The notes under the pieces are model-generated. The model saw nothing but the letters and a program-made list of their open reading frames with translations. It ran no database searches and had not been told where the DNA came from. Positions 56,411 through 64,000 of a stretch of DNA of 64,000 nucleotides are shown here, one piece after another. The translations under genes were made by a program, and so were the position numbers. The stretch comes from Pictodentalium vernedei (Eukaryota; Mollusca; Scaphopoda; Dentaliida; Dentaliidae): positions 161,527,455 through 161,591,454 of the forward strand of contig CM062294.1 in assembly GCA_031216915.1 (NCBI GenBank). The letters are read 5' to 3'. Every line of letters starts with the position of its first letter. Position 1 is the stretch's first letter.

Positions 56411-58428
56411 GTCCAAACTAACTTTGGTCAAATTTCAGGTAATTTTCTCCAAAGTCTAAAAACGGCCAGAAGGGAATAATCACAATAAATTATGTAACAA
56501 TTTTTTTCTAATGAAAAATAGATCATGTGAAAACTAATATTTGTCATGGAACTGTTAACACGTGGTAGAAAGCACAGCCTGAAGGCTACTAATGAATAAG
56601 TAACAGACCAGATTTTGAACAATAAATACCTTAAATTTACTGCATAGTTATATTCTGCAATCCTTTAGTACAGTCTCGGATAAATCTTTTTCCCATTCTT
56701 GCAAAACAAACGGATAGTAAAACTAATTGTAACTTAGGGTATCTAAAATTCACAGGGGCTGCCATTTATCGTGTGTTTGTTTACCTTTTATGAAGTTCAC
56801 CAATGGTCGAATTCACACGGTTTCCCAGAACAAAAATGGAGTCATGAGAGAGTGCATCAATGTAGAATAACAATATCCAATGTAGCTTTGCCAGTCTGCC
56901 GTGATCATAATCCCCCCCCACACACACACACAATTGTGAGGCATTTTGCATGAGATTTGTGTCAAATTGGTAACGAAAGTGAGATTGATAAACTGCAAAA
57001 AGGAAAACCATCCAACGTCCTCATTTGGTATTATTTGGGACCATTTCTGGTGTTGCACGATCAATGACAGCTGCCACGAGTGACACGTGAATGCTCAGTT
57101 ATGGCCAAAACGTCAAAAATGACATGCCATGCTTACATAATACTTACATCAATCGGCTTCGTTAAGTTAGATAGCATGGATTCAAATTCATTTGTGCATA
57201 TGGTTTGATATGCTTCATTTGTTTTGAAACTATCGCATTTCTGTAGTTGCTGCTTGACTGTTGCTTACTCGTGTGATTAAAGAACATTAATAACGGATCT
57301 ACTTACCAATACTGATTTTATTTTTGGTATGTCCACCAGAAGGCTTCATATTGTTTCTGTCGACATTCACATAGCTTTTGGCAACCTTTTGGTGTCTATA
57401 GCGATGAAAAATGGCGAGGATCCGCCCTACACACAATGCTGTCGTGCGAGGAAGAAATATACAAATGCGATGGTACTAAATTAACTACAAACAGAAAAGA
57501 ACCGTCTCATACTTTTGGTATTATGTACTTGACGTTGGCCTGTTTATTCGATTAGCAGGCTTCACCAAGCAACCGTACAGTACGCTATGACACCCCTCCG
57601 CTCCCCAAAGTTCATGACGATTACCCAGAAAAAAAGCTGGCTTTCTTGTACCAACTTTTCAATCTCGGCACTTCATTTTCCTCAATAATAACAAACGATA
57701 TGTTGTAACTATTCGATTTGTATTGTTTTCGGACAAATGTGCACATCATCCACATGCCATTATTCACAGACAACAAAGTATATTCTCCAAAAAGCGATCC
57801 GGATTTGTGAGAAGTCAGGAATTTAAAAACCTTTAAGATTTTAAATGTTGTTGAGCATTGTTTGTTTATATCAAACAACCCACTTCAGCTATGCACGGCA
57901 TTTATACCTTGTTTTTCTGTGTAGTAAAATTAGTATAAAATTTTCTGAAAATTGACGCTTTTCTGACATTAGTCCTTTTTAGCCTCACGAACACGAACGA
58001 GGTTAATTTTGAAATTAAATACAAACCGAAATTGTGTTGTTCTCGGAATGCCAAATCGAATACAGCTGCACTGAACAGTGCGCGCTGATTTCTGTCTTTG
58101 TGTGCGACTTGAGTACACTGCATTGCAATACTATTTCCAAATGTCAGTGTTTCAGTCTGTACGCTTCATGTTGCCTCCAAAGCGGGTATTATGCTAAGAC
58201 TAACACCAACATTGTCAACAGCAAATTGGCTGTGCTATAAATTCAGAATAAAACTATGCGAATGAATTGTTTTCATTTCTGCCTGCGACAAAGAAATACG
58301 AGAAATTCCAAAACTGATCGAAAGTTTGAAGTATTGTCCAGCAAATATCATTCTCCAATTAGCTAAAACGCGTATTGGATACGTATGCCACAGCAACACT
58401 GAAATGACATTTATTGTTCTGGAATTTC
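56411..58428. other. 2 kb with no recognised gene
   Basis: Short frames only. A CA-rich stretch lies at 56915-56930. Confidence 0.4.
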
Positions 58429-58636
58429 TTAACCCTTTACCAAACATGAAAAACAGACATTTGCAAACCAAATTGTTGAATAACTAGCCTTCATTTTTAC
58501 ACGGGCTCGTTGAATTCGTTCCAATGAGGGTTCATAAGCTATATTCTTGAGCCAGAAATGATGAAGTGAAAATTGTTTGGTAAATTTTGTGACTAGCGCT
58601 GTCCGGTTTTGGTTATTACGTTGGGCAAAAGGTTAT
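58429..58636. mobile_element. TTAA MITE, decayed
   Basis: TTAACCCTTTACCAAACATG at the left; ACGTTGGGCAAAAGGTTAT at the right. Half of the core palindrome is lost. Confidence 0.65.
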
Positions 58637-58941
58637 ACACATGAGCAAAGCAATGTGAACGATATAATCTCTGTTTGGGTAAAGGATTATAGAACAGCGC
58701 ACAATTCACTAATAGTTATAATTTTTTTCTGAATATACCATTCTTCAAGTCGGGTTTAATGTTGACAGCCAATCATACAGTAGAAAAATTGTTGGAGTAG
58801 CTAATCCTGTACATAGAAAATTGAAGTTAATCCTTTCAAAACGGTTTGAAAACCATGATCTAAGCTGACAAACAATGACATTATTCAAATAGTAATCTTA
58901 TTCAAGTAACGAGCATGGTAGAGAGGAAATCAGATAGATCT

Positions 58942-59195
58942 TTAACCCTTTACCTAACGTAACGGCCAAAACCGGCCAGCGCTATTCTCAAAAAATCGCC
59001 AATTAATCTTCATTATTTTTTTCATTTTTTGTCTCAAAAACATAGGTTATGACCCCTCGTTGGAACGAGCTCGTCGAGCTCGTTCCAACGAGGGGTCATA
59101 ACGTATGTTTTTGAGACAAAAAATGAAAAAAAATTAGTTAATGAAGAATTATGTTTGCAAGTGTCGTCTGCTTTTCAGGTTAGGTAAAGGGTTAA
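58942..59195. mobile_element. TTAA MITE, well preserved
   Basis: TTAACCCTTTACCTAACGTA to GTTAGGTAAAGGGTTAA. The central palindrome TTTTTGTCTCAAAAACATAG..GACCCCTCGTTGGAACGAGC is about 100 bp with one mismatch. Confidence 0.9.
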
Positions 59196-60533
59196 CGAGA
59201 ACTTCGTTTAATTATCATTGTCGCATCTACACAAACTAACATCTTCCACACAAAGATGTCACAATGTGATCACAGTGAGACAAGTTTGCATTTGAACGCT
59301 ATTCAATTCTGCTGAAAATAAGTGTATGGAAAGTCTGAACCGAACCTGATTGATAATTTTTAGGACATATGAAGCACTGGGCATTTTTTACTAAATTTGG
59401 GTCAAGTTGGCAGTACCATAATAATCCTTGAAATGGAGCCACAAAGAGGTCGGATGTGCACATTAATAAAAAAAAACTTGAGAATGTTCAAAATTTCAAA
59501 ACACGTTGTGTGATAGATTTCAAGATATGGAGGGCATGCAATTCAGTCTATATTCCCTCACAAATAAAAAAAACAAAACAAAGGAAAACACAGGAAAAAT
59601 AAAAACTATTTTTTGCATTAACAAATGACTTATCCATGAGAGGAAAAGGAAAAGCACTTCTCAGGAAAAGTACGTCCAATAATATTGTATTTCAATAATG
59701 TTTCATCATTACTGAATGATGTGATAGAGTTCCATCCAAAGTCAATAACACTGCAAGGCTCTAAAATTACATTTCTCCCTATTTTCGAAACAAAATCGGC
59801 CCGAGAATGCAATGCGCAAATAGATTTCTGAGAATAAAATATTTATCTCTTCGAGATCAGCCACACTGACATGCTTGTTTGAATGTTTCTGACAAATGTT
59901 TAAAACACATGTAGCACTTATTAACAATATCTGCAAGGCAAAATACTTCAGTGGTGGCGTGCGCTCAATACCTGAAATGTCGTATTATAGCCACTGAAAC
60001 AGTTGATTTTGTCGGTAGATTTGGACATTTTAAATGAACTCGCGCGTAGTATTTTTCTCTCGAAAATAAATAGGCCAACGTTAAAAGTATTCCTAAACTA
60101 GCACTTGGTATATGTTCCATTTGATCTTTATATTCACATTGAATCAACATGGCAGTGTGCTATGTTTCGATAAGGGGGATAAGTTAAGCAAAATTCAAAT
60201 TGGATCTTTATTTTAGAAGTGTACCTTGCGAGTTATTAAGAAGCAGGTGACACCATTCCATGACAAAAAATATTGCTGGACATCCCAACATAGAAATATA
60301 AGCTTTTAGTCAGTGAATACAAAGATGGGAAGAAAATATCGACCGGTTCACGACTCGGGCAAACATCTGCTCGCCTTTCTCCTCAAAATACAGCACAATT
60401 TCATCTTTGAAAAAGAAAAGGTTATAAAATTAAATATCAGATTTAATTATCGTTTGTGCTTCTTGATTCGTTCTTAATTTCTGATTTTTAATTACGAACT
60501 TTCGACGCACTTATTAGATCGTGTTGTGACATG
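59196..60533. other. No gene seen
   Basis: Short frames only. Confidence 0.4.
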
Positions 60534-60772
60534 TTAACCATTTTCACAACGTAACGGCCAAAACCGCCCAGCGCTGTCCACAAAAATATTGGCATTCAGT
60601 TTTCATTATTTTTTTAAATTTTTGTCTCAAAAACATAACTTATGATCAGTCATTGGAACGAACTCTTTGAGCTCGTTCTAATGAGGTGTCATAAGCTTTG
60701 TTTTGACGCAAAAAATATTGTTATTGAGATATTGGGAGTGTAGTCTGTTTTTCGTGTCAGGTAAAGGGTTAA
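60534..60772. mobile_element. TTAA MITE
   Basis: TTAACCATTTTCACAACGTA (mutated left) to TGTCAGGTAAAGGGTTAA. The core around ATTGGAACGAACTC is less well paired. Confidence 0.75.
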
Positions 60773-61125
60773 ACACATATTTTATGATCGCAGTATTGCA
60801 AGAGATATGAGGTTTAGAGATTTTGATACTTGGGGAGAATATCCCTGTTCTGGATGTCATACGCCGTGCTCAAATTCTGCGGAAAATTTGATACCATATT
60901 TAACCATTCGCTGTGTGAATAAGAAACACGAGGTAATTATTTGCAACGATTATTAACTGAAAATGGAACATGTTTTCATTTCTGGAATTCATTTTAAGAA
61001 GGATTTACGCAATCCGGTGTAATAACTCCGCCAGTTCCCGGAATCCTGCATCCAACGAAACACGTAACCAACTAACCATGTGCATTTTCAGCAGCCTTAT
61101 TCAGTGTATATTGTCATGTATATAT

Positions 61126-61376
61126 ATAACCCTTTACCTAACATGAAAAACAGACGACACTGGCAAAAATAATTCTTGAATGACTATTTTTTTCATTTTT
61201 TGTCTCAAAAACATAGGTTATGACCCCTCGTTGGAACGAGCTCAACAAGCTCGTTCCAACGAGGGGTCATAACCTATGTTTTTGAGACAAAAAATGAAAA
61301 AAATAATGAAAATGAATTGGCGATTTTCGTGAATAGCGCTGGCCGGTTTTGGCCGTTACGTTGGGTAAAGGGTTAA
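61126..61376. mobile_element. TTAA MITE, well preserved core
   Basis: ATAACCCTTTACCTAACATG to CGTTGGGTAAAGGGTTAA. The core palindrome with ATAGGTTATGACCCCTCGTT is near perfect around TCAACAAG. Confidence 0.85.
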
Positions 61377-61503
61377 GATATGACAGCCTATCAAATAAGC
61401 CTGTGCATTGTCTATGATCAGTCAGCATACCAACCGCCTCTGTACATTGCACAGGGTTAGCAGCTCACTCCTTTCTGTCTGAAAATAAGATTATCTCGGT
61501 TAT

Positions 61504-61835
61504 GTGGGAGCACGGTGTCTCAGTAGTTACGGCATTGAGCTCCAAACCGAAATGTCCACGATTCTATCCCGCCATGGGTAACTGCATTGTGTCATTGGGC
61601 AACGCACTGAATCCTGTCTGCCCAGCGGTTTGCACGGTTGCGCTGTCGATGGTGCTCTTTATCAGTTTCAAACCCTGCTTGTGTGGAGTTAGTACACTGG
61701 GGAGTATGATAGTTGATCACCGCGTTATTTGGTGGTTCTCTCCGAGTACTCCGGCTCTCTCCAGTCGTAAAACTGTCCGACCCGAGGTGATCCTGGCTGT
61801 AGAACGTGTCATTAAATCCCAGTTAATATAAAAAT
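61504..61835 (+). mobile_element. Older tRNA-headed SINE
   Basis: GGGAGCACGGTGTCTCAGTA (A-box region), CACGATTCTATCCCG (decayed B box), TTGTGTCATTGGGCAACGCA, GGTGGTTCTCTCCGAGTACT and a tail AAATCCCAGTTAATATAAAA. The tail differs from the CACCAATAAATA type, so it is a second SINE subfamily. Confidence 0.75.
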
Positions 61836-62044
61836 AAATCTCTATTTTGTGACTAACCCTGTGCAAAGTTACAGGGAGTGTACATGTTTTTCTGTAACCA
61901 GAAAGTGTTACTAACCCTGTGTATTGCACATGCATAATCTTTCTGGTTATAAACAATTTCATTATTAACTGAGTAACTAACCGTACGCACTGAATATCCT
62001 ACTAAGCCAGTGAGTACTTTTCTCAAGAAGCGTCCTAACTCAGC

Positions 62045-62285
62045 CTAACCCTTTGAAACCGAGCGGCCACTTTTTCGGGTCGGACGCATGATACGGCATA
62101 ATTTCCTTAAGTAGGATGGTTGCTGAGTGTATGTGTTGGGTAGACCGATTAATATTTTCAACGTGCAGCCCCATGGCAGCACGTTGAATATATTAATTCG
62201 TCTATCCCCAAATACTAAATGTGGACTCTTCCAATTGCTGTCATTGAACTGACATGGAAGATACCACCAGGGTTCAAGGGTTTAA
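62045..62285. mobile_element. TTAA MITE, CCCTTTGAA family
   Basis: CTAACCCTTTGAAACCGAGC to ACCAGGGTTCAAGGGTTTAA. The core hairpin is GATTAATATTTTCAACGTGC and its inverse (62146-62205). Confidence 0.7.
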
Positions 62286-62560
62286 TACCCCCTCCCCTCA
62301 TTGGAATGGATTGTCGATAGTCGTTTTTTTCAGTGAATTTTAAAAATGTAAACATATTCAATTTCCAGTTAGTGGCTTGTTTCCCATTGTTTTTTTTTTC
62401 TAGAATGAATGTCCTCTTAAAGGTTTATTTTGTTCGTAAAGTAGCTGTGACGTTAGAACTTTACTTGGACTGCAGCAGCGATGTCACGATGCAAGGATTC
62501 CATCAAAGTAAACAAAAACTAACTGAGACACTATTAGGTTGGCAGTTAGTCTTTTGGTGT

Positions 62561-62795
62561 GATAGTAAACTTCCCGGGTGTCAGGATTTTTAAAAAAAAT
62601 TTCATATGTAGATCATATTCCATGATTTGGTAATAGCTTTTAACCCACTGCCTTTCAAGAATAACAAACGCTATTTTTGTAAGATAGTAAACTTCCCGGA
62701 TGTCAAGATATTTTTTTTTTTTTATTTTTCAATATGTAGGTCATATTCCGTTATTTGGTAATAGCTTTCAATCCATTGCCTATCAAGAATAACAA
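62561..62795. repeat. ~121-bp tandem duplication
   Basis: GATAGTAAACTTCCCGG..GTCA and TTTGGTAATAGCTTT.AA.CCA occur twice, starting at 62562 and 62682. Confidence 0.75.
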
Positions 62796-62799
62796 CATC

Positions 62800-63003
62800 A
62801 TTGAATAATTAAAGGATGGCATTTTTTACGTCAAAAAACACCGTATAAACCATCATTGGAACGAGGTTGTCGACCTCGTTCCAATGAGGGATAATAAGGC
62901 TATGTTTATGAGACAAACAATTAAACACATACAACAATATGAATAGCGATTTCCGTGAAAAACAATGCTGGGCGTTATTATGTTATGTTAGGTAAAGGGT
63001 TAT
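62800..63003. mobile_element. TTAA MITE, left end lost
   Basis: The core CATTGGAACGAGG..CCTCGTTCCAATGAGG and right end TTAGGTAAAGGGTTAT are recognisable; the left terminus is replaced by the 121-bp repeat. Confidence 0.65.
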
Positions 63004-63354
63004 CACAAACAATGTGAAATATGTGGAACTGTCACAACAGTCATTTACTGCACCACAACATAACAAAGCTGCCGGGGTATTTTTGTTAAAATCGATTCAG
63101 CTCTCAATAGCGTTTAATCGGTCATATGCACCATGTTATGTTTGGTGTCTGAGAAGACAAAATGCAGTGAGATAACGAGAAGAAAGCCAATAAGTAGACA
63201 ATGTATGCTAGACTAATCTTGCGTTCCAACTGATGAGTTTCCACAGATTGTAGAATTGATCACATCTTTCAATGTTGTATAAAAAAACTCCAATGTAAAT
63301 TTACTGTGAGAAATGGTTACGTTACAACCCTAACAGCTTCCCTAAATTCCCTGG

Positions 63355-63499
63355 TTAACCCTTTACCAACACAAGCCCGTTCCAATGAGGGGCGCCTGAA
63401 ATGGTTTTGTTGAACTGTTTTGAAAAATGTATTTATTTCAACTGCTTAATTTGTTCATTACGCTGCTGGATTCGGTCGATTCGTTAGACAAAGGATTAA
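63355..63499. mobile_element. TTAA MITE, short decayed copy
   Basis: TTAACCCTTTACCAACACAA to TCGTTAGACAAAGGATTAA; half of the core palindrome (GTTCCAATGAGG) is left. A further single TTAACCCTTTGCA end is at 63581. Confidence 0.55.
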
Positions 63500-63874
63500 G
63501 TCGACAACTCAAACCATGCCACAAACTATTTTTGTCCAACGTTTGCTTTATAACAAAACCTAAAAAAATAATATCACTCTTTAACCCTTTGCACCCTGAG
63601 ATCAAGACAAACATTTTAGTTACCAGTTTATTGTACAATGCAACTAGGAATTGAACCACATCAGTCCTGTTTTATGGAGCCAATGAGTTGTGCCAATAAG
63701 ACTGGGTTAGTCCAATTACCAGTTATATTATGGGAAAAATCTCCCATCTCGTTATTACGACTTCAATACGCAGTAGGTTAACCATTTTCCGAACTCAAGT
63801 GGTAATCATCAATGATTCTAGTTTCTCCCCAAATAACAATAATATTTCCAAATAACATCACATCAATAAAATAC

Positions 63875-64000
63875 GACCTACACTCAACTGCATAATAAAT
63901 ACAAACATTATTTAGCGAACTAGCCGGTCGTGTCCATAGTCAGAAAATATCAGTCTATACTCAACTGCATAATAAATACAAACACTATTTAGCGAACTAG
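63875..64000. repeat. 77-bp tandem repeat running off the window
   Basis: ACTCAACTGCATAATAAATACAAAC.TTATTTAGCGAACTAG-type block occurs at 63881 and again at 63958, where the window ends. The array may continue outside. Confidence 0.7.

Overview
The window is AT-rich eukaryotic DNA that is almost entirely transposable-element and satellite sequence. I found no intact host protein gene, no functional rRNA or tRNA gene and no CRISPR array. The SINE structure, the Tc1/mariner and LINE remnants and the very high load of fold-back and MITE elements suggest a marine invertebrate, either a lophotrochozoan such as a mollusc or an early-branching deuterostome. The species cannot be fixed from the sequence.

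Layout. 0-5.3 kb: a decayed ~165-bp tandem array, then a ~1.7-kb segment present twice in direct orientation. 5.3-6 kb: an inverted-repeat element with an array of CRE, YY1-like and NRF1-like motifs. 7-8.3 kb: a broken acidic-protein pseudogene, a 21-bp minisatellite and a Tc1/mariner transposase fragment. 8.5-16 kb: scattered hairpin MITEs in otherwise unrecognised DNA. 16.3-19.4 kb: a Tc1/mariner pseudogene whose 5' part occurs twice, on either side of a LINE reverse-transcriptase remnant on the other strand. 20-21 kb: SINEs.

21.4-36.7 kb is the highlight. A 15.3-kb unit begins and ends with ~811-bp inverted repeats (22-bp palindromic minisatellite plus a TTAA MITE) and is flanked on both sides by CAACAG. 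Inside it are inverted 144-bp arrays, a fold-back element with ~0.75-kb arms rich in promoter-like motifs, a palindromic satellite fold-back, another inverted repeat with ~0.63-kb arms, and a hAT-like MITE with a perfect 8-bp target duplication. Sequence outside the CAACAG repeats is unrelated on the two sides, so the whole looks like one giant non-autonomous transposon.

37-54 kb holds MITEs of several families (TA-, TTAA- and 2-bp-flanked), more fold-back arm fragments, and SINEs. One SINE carries a 5S-rRNA-derived head on the body used by the tRNA-headed copies. 54-64 kb has a LINE 3' end and a dense cluster of TTAA/CCCTTTACC palindromic MITEs.

The autonomous sources appear only as corpses. 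The Tc1/mariner pseudogene shares its terminus with one MITE family, LINE remnants could represent SINE partners, and no piggyBac-, hAT- or giant-unit transposase was recognised. Percent identities and copy counts are by-eye estimates.
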